Assembly (NCBI RefSeq): GCF_001625195.1
Contig: NC_054389.1
Coordinates: forward strand, 8,304,520-8,368,519
DNA length: 64,000 bases
Direction: 5' to 3'
Source of the DNA: Drechmeria coniospora
Lineage: Eukaryota > Ascomycota > Sordariomycetes > Hypocreales > Ophiocordycipitaceae
Every line of letters begins with the position of its first letter. The first letter of the stretch is position 1. A program made the translations under genes and the position numbers. Under the pieces are notes generated by a model that saw only the letters and a list, made by a program, of their open reading frames with translations, searched no databases and was not told the DNA's origin. This document shows, piece after piece, positions 44,437 to 56,380 of this stretch.

Positions 44437-46206
44437 ATGGTCGACATGTTCCTGCACGCCGGCGCCGGCCTTCACGGCCACCGCTACTCCTCCCAACGAC
44501 CAGACCCCTCCCAACGAACAGACTCTTTCCGCCCGCACCCGCCCAAGAGATACCCTCTCCTGCGGACGGCCCTGCGTCCTCTCGCCGCCTCCGACGCCCA
44601 TGCCGACGCCGAGGCCCGCACGGATTCCTCGACCGAGGACTCGACCGAGGACTCGAGCCGACAACAAAGGAGGCGATCCCTCGACGACGGCCCGCGTCCC
44701 TCGTCCCTCTCCCGCAACAACACCGTCTCCGGCACGTGGACGAGAAAGGATCTCGCCGTCCGGTTCCGCGAGCCGCACATGGATCACGTGCGGACCCCCG
44801 TCGCCAGCGAGGACGAGGATTCCCTCGCCGGCTCCCAGCTGAGCGACGGCACCGACGGCTCGCTCCAGCGCGCGAGGCGAAAGCGTGCCCCCCGACGGTC
44901 GACGCGCTTCGCCTTTGCCCACCCGGCGCCCCAGCTGCGCACGAAGCAGCGGATGCTTATCCAGCTGCGGCCGCGCCTGCTGCTGCAGCTCCAGGAGGTG
45001 GGCGACCGGCGTGCCATACCCGCCTTCGACGTGGTCCCCTCGAGCCTCGTGGCCGGCACGCTCATCATCCCCATGCTCGCCAAGCGGTTCCCCCGCATGT
45101 TCCGAAGCAAAGCCGAGCTCGGCACCGACGACGTCCTCGTCGTCCGCAGCGACGACTACGGCCCCCCGAGCGCCGGTTCCTCCTTCGCGTCGCCGAGCCC
45201 GAACCGCGACGCCGACGGCCGCGACGTCTTGGCCGTCATCAGCCCGACGCCCCAGGCCGACGCCTGCGCCGAGATCGTGCTCGAGGACGGCTCGACCTGG
45301 ACGGCCGACCTCGTAGCCGGCGGCTCCTACGAATTCACCCACGTCGAGGACGACGGGAGCACGACGACGGCCCGCTGGGTCCGTCGATCGTCTGCCGCCA
45401 CGCGGAACAGCTCCTCGTCCCTGGGGCCCATGCTCCCCGGCACGCCGCCCCCTCCGCTGGCCGACGAGCGCAGGTGGACCTTTAGCATCATCGATCCCTC
45501 GACGAGGAGGCACCCCATCCTCGGCTGCCTCACGCCGGACATGGCCGAGATATACGACACCTACACGACGCTGTCCACCGCCAGCGGCCGCTACCCGCCC
45601 TCGCGCCCCTTTGGCACCGACGCCGCCCAGCGGGAACCCGGCTCGCCGTCGGCCGGCCCGCGGGACGAGCGCACCACCGTGGCCGTGACGGCCGCCCACA
45701 AGAGGCTCATGCTCGCCACCGCCACCTGGATTGGCCTGCAGAGGCAGGGATGGCCGGCGTCGGCGAACCCCAAGTTTTCCCGCGCCGTGCCTCACTGCCG
45801 CGCCGTCAGCGTCGGCTCGGCCGCGACCCGCCGCCAGACCTTTCCGCCCGATGGCTCTCCCCGGGGCAGCCCCTCGCCGCCGTCGGCCGACGGCCTCGTC
45901 GAGCAGCCGGCCGCGCACCATGGTCAGCCTCACCAACGCTCCGCCGTGCCCGCGAGGACCATGTCCACGGGGAGGGCCTTTATGAAGCAGCGCCTCGGAC
46001 GGGCCGAGCATGCCGCCGGCCAGAAGCGCCTGTCCTCCCTGTCGCCGAGGATGCTGTCGAGGCAGGAGCAGGAGCAGGAACCCGACGAGAAGACGCACGC
46101 GTGCCGACCGAAGATTCGGACCTGGCTGCAGAGGCTCTTTCACCTAAGACGGGGTGCCGACAAGGACGGGGAGCCGGCCGAGGAGATGGCCAAGCAGTCG
46201 CTGTAG
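44437..46206 (+). CDS. Conserved-looking protein of unknown function
   Basis: A single exon of 589 aa; I do not recognise its family. Residues 1-170 are polar and disordered, with an SSTEDSTEDSS repeat and a basic RARRKRAPRRSTR cluster. Residues about 165-235 look folded (QRMLIQLRPRLLLQLQEVGDRRAIPAFDVVPSSLVAGTLIIPMLAKRFP). A second folded part spans about 260-430, with EIVLEDGSTWTADLVAGGSYEF, WTFSIIDPSTRRHPILG and a helix-like TLAVTAAHKRLMLATATWIGLQRQGW segment. The C-terminal 140 residues are Ser/Pro/Gln-rich and end in a basic helix (RTWLQRLFHLRRG). No signal peptide or confident membrane helix is seen. A 626-codon antisense frame overlaps it; the plus frame is preferred because of its alternation of folded and low-complexity segments and its good start context (GACATGG). 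Confidence 0.75.
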   Translation: MVDMFLHAGAGLHGHRYSSQRPDPSQRTDSFRPHPPKRYPLLRTALRPLAASDAHADAEARTDSSTEDSTEDSSRQQRRRSLDDGPRPSSLSRNNTVSGTWTRKDLAVRFREPHMDHVRTPVASEDEDSLAGSQLSDGTDGSLQRARRKRAPRRSTRFAFAHPAPQLRTKQRMLIQLRPRLLLQLQEVGDRRAIPAFDVVPSSLVAGTLIIPMLAKRFPRMFRSKAELGTDDVLVVRSDDYGPPSAGSSFASPSPNRDADGRDVLAVISPTPQADACAEIVLEDGSTWTADLVAGGSYEFTHVEDDGSTTTARWVRRSSAATRNSSSSLGPMLPGTPPPPLADERRWTFSIIDPSTRRHPILGCLTPDMAEIYDTYTTLSTASGRYPPSRPFGTDAAQREPGSPSAGPRDERTTVAVTAAHKRLMLATATWIGLQRQGWPASANPKFSRAVPHCRAVSVGSAATRRQTFPPDGSPRGSPSPPSADGLVEQPAAHHGQPHQRSAVPARTMSTGRAFMKQRLGRAEHAAGQKRLSSLSPRMLSRQEQEQEPDEKTHACRPKIRTWLQRLFHLRRGADKDGEPAEEMAKQSL

Positions 46207-47991
46207 AATTGATACCCCGAGGATGGATGGGATGCCCGCTGTACGTGCTCGTGTATATATAACCCACCACTCCGTGCACCTGAGACGAGCGCTCAGTCAC
46301 CGACCTCGCAATGAATGCATGTACATGGCTGCTCGGCGTAGCATGCGTGCTCGTGTCATTGCTTGCGTGTGCGTAGTCGGCCATTATGCACGACGCGTGG
46401 TCTGCCTGCGAGGCACTCGTGCTTGGAGTGGTCGTTGACGAGGAGCCTCGAGCTCGACGGGGTGACACCATGTGCATCCCTCGACTTCGGTGCCGGCCGA
46501 GGTGGCTTCGGCTGCTCCCCGCCCGTCGGCACCTAACGGTTGTGTATCGCGACTGCATGTGTCGTGCGCACCGTCTGTCACACCGAGGGCGTTGATCTTG
46601 TTGCTTGATTTGGCAGCCCACAAACGTAGGAGCTCGCTGTTCGGCCATTTTTCATGTCGCACCATGGCTCGGCACGGCACAACACGTGGCTGCCAGAACG
46701 AGTCGGGCACTAATTAATATTTTTAATACTAGGAATATTGATAAATGAATTCATACGCATTAGGTACCAGTGCTTTGTCCTACCGTCGCACATTATTACC
46801 CCTCCACCACTTCTCTGGGATTGCTGACTAAGCCAAGCAACATCGCGACGGAGCTGCCTCGTCGAAAGCAGCAGAGGCAAGTAATATCAGGGGAGAGACA
46901 AGGATCAGGGGAGAGTACAAGTACGAATCGCCTCCCTTGTCATCGGTGATTGGTGCAGACGGAGAGCATATCCCAGGCCCCTAGCCGAGAAAGGTCGGTG
47001 CCCATCGCCGCTCATCGGACCCCGTAGCTGCCAACGGGCTGCGTTGGGTGTGCATGCTCAGAGTGCGGAGTACGGTACGGGAGAGGTACTCCGCATCCCA
47101 CCTACTGCACCGTTACGTACATGTACAGCACAAGTACTGCGTAGGTGAGGTGTACAGTAAATTACTCCGTGTTGTCCTCGCTCAAGGCCGCGACGCAGCT
47201 TGTACCGGTACGCAGATACGTGCGTTGCTCGTGTGTGGCTGCATGTGCCTGTACATGTACTGCACAGCAAGTACAGTACGCATCGACGTCAAGCTCTCAC
47301 CTCCGCCGTCATCAGGCTGCCACCAGCTGATGCGGGCGTTGGCGTCCCAGAAGCATTTGGCGGCTCCGATGCCCCACCCGTATCCACCAATCCGTCCATC
47401 CACCAATCCACCACCCGTTCGCCCATCCACCCATCCACCCACCCACATGCTTCTTGCTTGCTACCGTACGGGTTCGTCACTGACCACCTGCCTGGTGCCA
47501 ACGAAACAAGTTGCACAGCTTGTCGGCATTCAGCTTTCGCTTTCACCAGGCCACCGCAGCTTTTCATCATCAACCCCGACCCTTCGCTTAGTCGTCGTTT
47601 ATGCCCGAGCATCAACACCCCCCTCCTTCTCATCATTCCTGCACCGTCGCTCGGCGAGGGAGCTGCCAATTCTTCAAGACACGTTCTCCAACACCCCCAT
47701 GGGTGTCGACGAGTTCGGTTCCCTTCCTCCTCCTCTTCATCCCGTTCAGCTTGGCCGCCGACAGGATCTACCCTGCGACAAGCTGTCACTGTCGCTTCCC
47801 GCACGGCGCGACCAGGAAAAGCCGTGTCGCCGCCCCTCCCACCTCCACCCTGCGCGATAGAGACGCAACCTCGGCGTGACGTCGACGACGCCGTCACCCC
47901 CCTCCCCCGCCTCCCTCTGAAGAGCAACTCGTCCAACGTGACCCAAGGTCAGACCGGCCGCCGGCCGCATCATCGCCTCGCTTGCCCAGCC
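46207..47991. other. Intergenic region upstream of blm10
   Basis: 1.8 kb. A short GTAC-motif group occurs at 47060-47180 and 47250-47280, with (CCAC/CATC)-rich simple sequence at 47390-47450. The last 400 bp are C/T-rich. Frames that run into blm10 from upstream (from 47200) lack a start with coding character and are leader sequence. Confidence 0.55.
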
Positions 47992-50900
47992 ATGGACGAG
48001 AATATCGGACTGCCCCACGAGGGCGTCCATGCCTCTCTTCCTCCGTCCGCCACCTCCCACCTCATGACGGGGTTTGCCGTCTACGAACCCATCTCGCGAG
48101 CGACCTCGCCCGGCCTCTCGTTTCCCAAGCTGGACGAGGACGACAAGAAGCGATATCGCCCGAGAACGTTCGCCTACTTCGCCCAGCTACCCTTCGAGGT
48201 CGAGGAGGAGGCCCAGCGAGATGCCGCCCTGCAGGGCATCCTCAAGCAGCTCTACGTCTCCCTCCGGGCCGAAGACTTCCTCCCCGGCGCCATGTACTGG
48301 ACCCGAGAGCTTCAGGCGTGGCTGAACCTCAAGTTTGAGATGACGCGCGAGCAGAGGGCGAGCCTCACGAGGCTGTACTACGCGCTCTGCCTCTCCCCCG
48401 GCCTCGACGGCATGGTGGCCGACCGCTTCCTGCGCATGGTCTTGATCTTCACGAGGTCGGTTCGGTACCCCGACGCCCCTGCCGCGTCGACGAATGCTGA
48501 CGTGCGTGAACCTTTGCAGGAAGACGCACTACCTGAAGCCCGGCGAGGATCTGACGCTCGACTGGAGACCCCTGTGGAAGGAGGTCAAGGCGTGGGTGCT
48601 TCCCTCCGAAGGCCCGTCGTACCAGAGCACCCGCCGGCGATCGGCGAAGCAGCTCCTCAAGCTGTGCACCCACGCCCACACGTACTTTGACCCCAAGGAC
48701 CGTCCCGCCATCCTCGACGAGTTCTTGCCCTTCTTCGGCGTCAACGAACTGCCCAACGCCTTCGTCGTCATCGGCGCCCTCACCGCCCTGCTGCCGAGCC
48801 GGCCGGCGCCCGCGAGCGAGCCGTTGGCCCAGCCGCAGCATTTCTTCCCCACGCTGTTCCATCTTTGGGCCATCATGAATCGATCTAAGGTGGTCGACAT
48901 CATGTACATGGACCTGTTCTCTCGCCTGACGAGGGATCACCTCCAAGCCGAGCACGTTCCCTTTTCCCAGTACGGCATCTTCACCAAGGAGCAGTCGGAC
49001 CTCATCTTCACCGCCATGCTACGCCTCACGCAAATTCCTGTCGGTCAGGCCAACTCGCCCTACACACCCGTCGATTACTTGTCGGGCACCGGCGCCTACC
49101 TGGAAAAGGACAAGAAAAAGTACCCCGTCGCCTACATGATGGCCCGCCTCGTCACGAGCTGCCTTTCTCCGAGCTGCCTCGAGGGCGACGAGTCCATCAT
49201 GGCGAGCCTCGAGGGCTTGATGCAGTCCGTCGAGACCTTCTTCCACCCGTCCAACCAGGGGGGTTGGACCAACATGCTGGGCCAGTTCGTCCTCTGCCTC
49301 ACCGACTGCTTCGTCTCTCGCTGGAACCGCGAGCAGAGCGGAGAGCTCGAGACTCCACCGGCCCGAAGGATCAACGCGGCGCTGAGGAAACGCTTCGTCC
49401 TCTCCCTGAGGGACGTCACCTTCATGGGCCTGTTCTCCAAGAGCACGCGCGTCTCCCACTACTTCTACACCGCCCTGCAGGGGCTGTCCTACCTCGAGCC
49501 CGACCTGATGCTCCCGGGAGCCCTTCAGCGCTTCTACCCCAGCCTTCAGGGCCTCGTCGAGGTGCATCGGACGACGGCGAGCCTGCACAGCCTGCGGATG
49601 ATTGCCAACATCCTGTGCAAGCTCAAGGGCTACCGGTGCCACATCACCGCCCTCCTGGCCCTCGCCCTCCCCGGCATCGACGCCAACGACCTCCACAAGA
49701 CGCAGTACACGCTCAACTTCATCCAGAGCGTCGCCTACAGCATTCCCTTCGTGCCCCTGACGACCGAGGACAGCCACATCCACGACACGTCCCTTGCCAT
49801 GCAGTGGGTGCAGGCCGAGATGGACCGGATGGAGCGCGACGGCCAGAACGTCGAAATCGACTACGCCAGCTCGCTCACCGACGAGGACGAGGCGCAGATC
49901 CTACGCTCCTCCACCGCCGGGCTCGGAGAGTTCGTCCTGACGCTGCTGGGAAAGATCTTCACGCTGCTGGAAAATCTGCCGGATGCGAACCAGGCTCGCG
50001 GAGGGACGCCGGAAGATAACGTCATCAATGCCTTGCCGACGACCCTCTCCCCTCTGTTCGCCTCCCTGTCGCCCGAGCTGTTCGACATGGCCCTGGACAA
50101 GATTGCGACCTTTGTCTCGAGTCATGTTGTCCATCAGGCTCGCGATGCCATGGCCTGGATCCTCAACGCTCTGTGCAAGGTCAATCCGGAAAAGACGCTC
50201 AAGGTGTTCATCCCCATGCTGGTCGTCAACATCCGAAACGAGATCGACTACAATCACGCAGCCTCGGACCGCACCTCCGGCACCGAATACCTGCCGCGCG
50301 ACAGGGCCTTGGTCTGGCACGTGAGCATGCTCGCCATGGCCGTCGTCTACGTCGGAAAGGAGGTGCTCAAGTACAAGGCCGAGCTGCTCGGCATCGCCGA
50401 GTACATGCAGGAGAAGTGCCGTGGTCTGCCGACGATTCTCGTCTCCAACTACGTTCACCACCTCCTCCTCAACCTGACCAACACCTATCCGATCGATCAT
50501 GCCCTCTACGAACCGGCCGTCATCAAGAAGGGCATCGATGTCGGCGAGTGGGGCAAGACAACTTCGCCGGCCGATCTCACCATCAGATGGCACCAACCGT
50601 CGCCGCCTGAAGTCGAGTTTGCCGTCGAGCTGTTTGCCTCGCAGGTGACGTCTGCCGCCCAGCAGCTGCAGCTTCTCCTGAGTGACGACCCCCCCGTGAG
50701 CAGGGTGGGGAAGAACAAGGCCTGGTCGGACGAGGTCGCCAGGCTTATGCAGCAGATTCGACTTGTCATCGCAGGCATGGCCACCATGTTTGACCCTCGA
50801 CGCGCCTCCGGCAACGGCAAGACCGACGAGGGAGATGATGATGCCGTCGACGCCGAGGCCGCGGCCGCGGCCGACGACGACGACGACGACGACGACGACA

Positions 50901-53900
50901 TGGCCGGCGACGACGACGATGAGGAATTTCGACCTCAATTCCGCTACAAGGCGGGCTATTTCCTCGATGCCGAAGATCCAATCTACGTTCGCATCCACGA
51001 GCTACGCGACGAGCTCGGCTACCTGCTGACGAAAACGCACTCCTTCCTCAACGAAAAGCAAGAAGACGATGTCAGCTGCTTCACCGCCTTGTGCTCGGCG
51101 TACCGGACCTGGATCACGGATGTGGGCATCGAACGGTCTGTCCACCCGCTCGAGAGGCACCTGAGACTGTACAAGGCCGACATAGCTGCCTTTAAGATCA
51201 GGGGTCTTCGAAAAGTCTATCCGCGGCCGTTGCTGATCAAGCGGGCCGAGGCCTATCACATTCTTCGTCTGAAGCACAACGCCGCGGCGAGACACAAGAG
51301 CGAGCTGGACAAGCGGCTCATGCTGGACTTGGCGCACTCGTGCCTGTCCCTGTACGCGGACGTCCGCAGGGTCGCGCAGAGCGCGCAGGACTCCTCTCTG
51401 AAGGCGCTCATCGGCTGCAAGCCCATCGTCATGCCCGTCGTCCTCGACGGCCTTCAAACTGCCATCCAGGCCAACGACCATGACAGGATCAAGGGCGGCA
51501 TGTACACGCTGCTGTTCACCTCGCTGCTTAGGACGGCGCTGAAGGACTGGAGATTCGCACCCCAGGCTATGCGCCTGTACGTGGAGACGGCCGGCATCGA
51601 CAAGCCATCGATTCAGGCGCTCGGCACGACGGCGCTCTACACGATGCTCGAGTTTGGCAAGCCCCTCGACCGGGCCATCCTCCGCTTCGACGCGTTGATC
51701 GATGGCATCAAGCCGGCCGACGATGTGTCGGACATGATCCAAAAGAAACACCAGCTTGTCCTGCGGCGGCGCAAGCGAGTCGAGGCGGCCAAGGCGGCCT
51801 TGGGTCTGGAGCTCACCAAGCTCGCGCAGGGCGCTCATTGGAAGATCGCGACGCGGTGCGCGCTGTTTTCCATGAACCTGTGCCTCCGGTTCGACACCAT
51901 CGCGCCCAAGGAGTTTATCGACCTCGTCGCCCACGGCGCCATCGACCCCCACCCCGGACTCCGAGGCTACTACTTGAACTCGTTCTCGTTGGTGTTCTCC
52001 GCCATCGACATGCGCGCTATGTACGGGCATGACTACACCAACTATCTCCTGGAGAAGGAGACGTGCGACAGAAACAAGTTGGAGATTCCCGTGGAGAAGG
52101 GCGATGGCGAGTTCACGAACAAGTTCCTCGACTCCTTCCACGACCACGAAAACGCCGAGTACCTGGTCGACTTTGACTATCCCGGATGGCTCGTCTGGGG
52201 CAAGAAGTTCACGGCGTTCCGGGCGCGACCGCAGCGGTTCGAGGACTACGACGAGGTCGAGACGGCCGTTCGGGAGCAGATTGGCAAAATCGTCACGAGG
52301 GACTGGATTTCGCAGTGCTTCGAATACTTCAAGCAGGAGCCGCGGGACCAGTCGACGGATAGATTCCGGATGAGCAACTTCCACATTTTGATGCACGTCT
52401 TCGATCTGATGTACTACGGGAAGACGTCGGCGACGTTGGACGACGTCAAGGAGCTAACAACAGAGCTTTTCGGCGACGGAAGCGACAAGCACCAGCACCG
52501 AGCGACGTCGGAGATTCTGGCGGCCATGATGGCGGGAAGCAGCGACGACCCGCCCGAGCTGCGCGATCCCGTCTGGGCCTTTGCGGCGCCCATGATGCTC
52601 GACATCATCTCCGACGGCCTGACGCCCGAGAACTTGCAATACTGGCTCACATGCCTGCACGTGATCCTCGACGGCAAGGATCCTCGGCGCTCGCACGAGA
52701 TTGTCGACCGTCTCAAGACGTTCAGGCTCGACGTGTCGTCGAACGCGGCGTTCAAGGAATCGTCAATGGTGCAGCTTATGGAGTTCATCGTCGCCGACGG
52801 CGGCTGGCACTTCCGCGACACGAAGCCCATCCTCGAGCATTTCGTGGCGCACATTGACCACCCGTACAAGGCGGTGCGCGAGGCCATCGGCCGGCTGCTC
52901 TCGGCCGTGGAGAAGACGCGGTACCACGAATCGTTTGAGAGCGTGGCGAAGCTCCTCGAGGAGAACAAGCAGGCGTCGTCGATCGGCATCCGGCCGTACC
53001 GGCCGTCGGAGGAGCTCTCGGCGACGATCAAGGGCGTCTTCGAACGGCTCGAGAAGTGGCGGCACGAGCGGACACCGGGGCAGCAGACGCAGTCCTCGTA
53101 CACGTCGGGAGCTAAGACGGTGCTGATGTGGCTCGACTGCACGCTCTCGTCGCACGAGTGCACCGAGCTGGCGCCCTTCTTCGCCAGCCCGTTCATGGAG
53201 CAGCTGCTGCACATGATGGACGTCAAGGAAGACGCCGAGCTCATGCAGCTCGCCTACCACGTGTACCGACACCTGCCTAACATCCCCCTCCGGGACGGCG
53301 AGGACGTCGCGTTCATCGAGGGTCTCGTAAAGATTGGGCGGACGGCGGCGAGCTGGCACCAGCGGCTGCGGGCGCTCGTCAACCTGCAGGTCATCTACTT
53401 CCGGCGCATCTTCCTCACCAAGGCGCCGCAACGAGATCTGGTCTTCGGCGCCGTGTCGGACATGCTCGGCGACGCGCAGCTCGAGGTGCGGTCGTGCGCG
53501 TCGACGACGCTCGCGGGCATGATCCGGTGCTCGCCACACCAGGTGCGCGACCCGATGATTGCGCGGCTGAAGAAGCGATTCGAGGAACAACTGCAGCAGA
53601 GCCCGATGCCGCGACGTCAGCGCAACGTGGGGGGGACGGAGACGCCGGTGGACGTGCAGAAGCAGATCACGCGGCGGCACGCGGCGGTGCTCGGGCTCGG
53701 CGCGCTCGTCGAGGCATTCCCGTACGCGACCCCCCCGCCGGATTGGATGCCGGAAGTGCTCGCAACGCTGGCTCGAAAGACGGCCGGCGATCCCGGCGTC
53801 GTGGGCAAGGCGACGAAGAGCATCCTGAGCGAGTTCAAGAAGACGCGGCAAGACAGCTGGATCGTGGATCAAAAGGTATGTATGCGTGTCGCCTCCGGGC

Positions 53901-54014
53901 GGACGAAGATGGCACGAAGATGGTACGGAGATGGCTAACGTTGGGCAACAGTACTTTACGCAGGAGCAGATCGAGGACCTAGAAGGCGTGCTGTGGAAGA
54001 GCTACTTTGCGTAA
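47992..54014 (+). CDS. blm10: Proteasome activator Blm10/PA200
   Basis: Three exons, 47992-48455, 48520-53875 and 53952-54014, give 1,960 aa, in the family range (yeast Blm10 and human PA200 are of similar size). The introns are GTCGGT...TTTGCAG (64 nt) and GTATGT...CAACAG (76 nt). Blm10 is a HEAT-repeat dome that caps the 20S proteasome and promotes peptide or histone degradation and proteasome assembly. Visible blocks are RPRTFAYFAQLPFEVEEEAQ near the N-terminus, TRKTHYLKPGEDLTLDWRPL across intron 1, repeated HEAT-like helical pairs throughout, and an acidic run (AAAAA followed by nine Asp) near residue 940. The last exon encodes only 20 residues, ending KSYFA. This is the C-terminal hydrophobic-Tyr-X tail that inserts into the 20S alpha ring; here the penultimate residue is Phe where yeast and human have Tyr. 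I have high confidence in the gene and exon 3. Confidence 0.95.
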
Positions 54015-54585
54015 TGGACCTAGACGAGCACACAAGCCATCGCTGGATTGTTGGTTGCCGTGTGAAGCACGACGAGGCTGATGGGTGAAGAGAGTGGAAA
54101 GAGAGCATGGGGGACGGCGAGACTGGGAGACGGGAGAGACGGGATATGTGGCACGAGTCACGGGGGACGTGTGGGCTGTGCTGGGTAGACGGAGTGTTCG
54201 CATTGAATGGACAGGCAAAGCAGCGCGGCGGCATGAGTGGGCTTCCGGTTGGAGCCGTGCATCTCGTATGAGCGGTAGACTTCTAGATATATATACATAG
54301 ACGACATGGCACAGCGGAAGACGGGTGTGATGAGTCTTGAGTCGTGACAAGCCGAGACAGGTATGACGGCGTACGGTACCAGCTGGTGATGAATGCTTGG
54401 TAGCGGAAGTAGTTAACTGAGTGGATGCGGCGACTTTGGCATTTGCATTATATCTCGGACCGGATGAGGTGAATGCCGACATGTAGTGAAAGTGGGTGGA
54501 TGGACGGGGAGGCCTGATCCACTGCATGGTATGCCTACGGTAGCATCGTTGGGAGTGAACAAGGGGTAGAGGAGGCGATGAGAGT

Positions 54586-54699
54586 GGTGAGGATAGGAGT
54601 GAGGATAGGGATGAGGATAGGGGTGAGGATAGGGGTGAGGATAGGGGCGAGGATAGGGGCGAGGATAGGGGCGAGGATAGGGGTGAAGATAGGGGCGAG
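54586..54699 (+). repeat. 12-bp minisatellite (GAGGATAGGGGY)n
   Basis: About nine copies of a 12-bp unit with C/T variation at the last position and a few A/G variants. Every unit carries a G4 run, so on the plus strand the array also satisfies a loose G-quadruplex pattern. It lies about 570 bp after the blm10 stop codon. Confidence 0.9.
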
Positions 54700-55636
54700 T
54701 TTATTGTCGAGGAGCAAGTTATAGCCAGCGTGCGCGTTGATTTCTGGACTCGGACTGCATTGCATCGAGTAGCCGTCGCATGTCGGGTCGATAATCAGTA
54801 GCAGCCTCCACATTCGATATTCTCATTTGACGCAGGACGGAGTGGTCAGTGGCCGCCTTGCAGTCCTCTTTTGCTCCTTTACCTTCTTCGTTGCTGTGAT
54901 TCGATTTCGATGTTGATTGACTTTGATTCTCAACTCCAAAGCAAGCCTATCATCTCAAGAAACGAGATGGGCCATCATCCAGTCTACTGCATCAACCTTG
55001 ACTACGAATGTGCCTCAGTCTCACTTAAACATGGCCCTGTATATGTTTTGATCAGCACTCAGAGGACAGCACAGTGCTGCTGATAGACACCCGATGATGT
55101 CCACCTCGAAGGGAGAAGAATGCAGTGGCAGCCGAGTGGACAACCACGGTATCACTGAACATTAGAAACGTGAGAACTTTGTTTCTTTCCTGTTTCTGAG
55201 CCGAGAAGATCCCCACGTGAGCGATGGTTGCGCGCGCCAATTTTCGGACTGTTGGGAGGTCCTTGAGGCTCCATCGTGTAGCCTATAGGGACGAATGACG
55301 CCGCGCGTGTTGGCCTCACTCGACGCAATCCAACAACCAACACCCTTCACGCATTAGCTGACGCTTGTCCCAATATCTCTGTACGCAGCTGTCAGCCAAT
55401 AATTGTATCAGAAGCTTGGGTAGCAGCAGCAGCCTGCAACACCGTCTTCATCACGGCCCACCATGTTGAGTCCTTGACTTACAACACACCAGGCGAAACG
55501 CTCTGTTGGCGGATACCATTGGCAACGAGCGCGTAGGTTGCTCCAATGATCATTCTTGTTTCATGGCCCTTGCCAGGCCTACAGTCTTTCCAAACATCAT
55601 GGAGCACTCGCATGCAATTTCCCAACCCATCAACGG

Positions 55637-55645
55637 ATATAAATA
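55637..55645 (+). promoter_or_regulatory. TATA-box candidate
   Basis: ATATAAATA lies about 150 bp upstream of the ATG at 55794, followed by a C/T-rich stretch. The spacing is ordinary for a fungal TATA promoter. Confidence 0.5.
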
Positions 55646-55793
55646 CTTCAACATTCCTCCCAACTAATCCTTTTGACACATCCCTCGGAAAATCGATACA
55701 ATTCATTGAATACTTGAGTCTCGACCTTCAACTCTTGGCACCCTCTCTAAAACAATCAAACTGAGCACGAAAGCTACAACTCTCTAGACCAAC

Positions 55794-55988
55794 ATGACAA
55801 GCAGCGGAGGCTTCATCAAAATTCCAAAGTCAGACGAGGAAGCCTTGATGACAGGCGCTGGCCATGATTCCAAGAAGCGTCGAGCGGAGGCAAGAAAGAA
55901 GAGGGAGTCGGAGGAACTGATGAAGAAAGCAGCCGAGGAATCCCTCAAGAAGCGGGCGAAGAAGGCTGGCAGTAGCAGCGCCAAGTGA
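55794..55988 (+). CDS. Small basic protein, 64 aa, function unknown
   Basis: A single small reading frame from an ATG in good context (CAACATGA) to a TGA. The protein begins MTSSGGFIKIPKSDEEALMTG and continues as a Lys/Arg/Glu-rich amphipathic helix (KKRRAEARKKRESEELMKK), ending in SSSAK. Support comes from the TATA candidate 150 bp upstream, a pyrimidine-rich leader and strongly protein-like composition with no rare runs. I know no named family; a small nuclear or ribosome-associated protein is possible. It could still be a chance frame. Confidence 0.5.
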   Translation: MTSSGGFIKIPKSDEEALMTGAGHDSKKRRAEARKKRESEELMKKAAEESLKKRAKKAGSSSAK

Positions 55989-56380
55989 GATAGTACCTTG
56001 GGCCAAAGTGCGGATATGCTTAACCGACCCTGAATAGCAGTTGTGCTGACAGACGGACAGGCAACGCTGATATCATCGCGTCATTGGGCGCATGCATTAT
56101 ATCATACGCTCTAGCTGAGGCAAACAGAGTGGATCATGGGTGAGGGGGAGGGGGGGGGGGGGGGATGGTCGTTCTGTTTACTCATGTACTCAAGTCCTTG
56201 ACCTGATTTCATAAATTCCGCAATGATTACATTCCCACCTCCGGATGTACCACTTGCAGCTTGTGCGTGCCTACACAGCGACTATGCTGCCAGTCGATTC
56301 GTGCGGGACGGGTGATTTCTCTCCAAATCGGTATAGATTTGCGTCAACAGTAGTGAAATGAAACAGAAAATCAATCCCAC
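55989..56380. other. Convergent intergenic region with G14 run
   Basis: About 390 bp between the small gene (plus) and the phosphotransferase gene (minus). It contains an uninterrupted run of 14 G at 56151-56164, preceded by GAGGGGGAG. Such runs are prone to replication slippage and assembly error. Confidence 0.65.

Larger units (their letters stand above)
54015..55793. other. Intergenic region with 12-bp minisatellite and TATA element
   Basis: 1.8 kb between blm10 and the 64-aa gene. It contains the GAGGATAGGGGY minisatellite (54586-54699). Near the 3' end an ATATAAATA element at 55637-55645 precedes the small gene by about 150 bp. A 92-codon minus-strand frame is only the translation of the minisatellite. 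Confidence 0.6.

Noticed and set aside
44263..46143. 626-codon open frame antisense to the 589-aa gene
   Set aside because: Composition is Gly/Arg/Ala-rich with no domain. The plus frame has a good start context and alternating folded and disordered segments.
54535..54813. 92-codon minus-strand frame with a TPILAPIL-type repeat
   Set aside because: It is only the translation of the 12-bp minisatellite; no flanking coding sequence or start signals are present.
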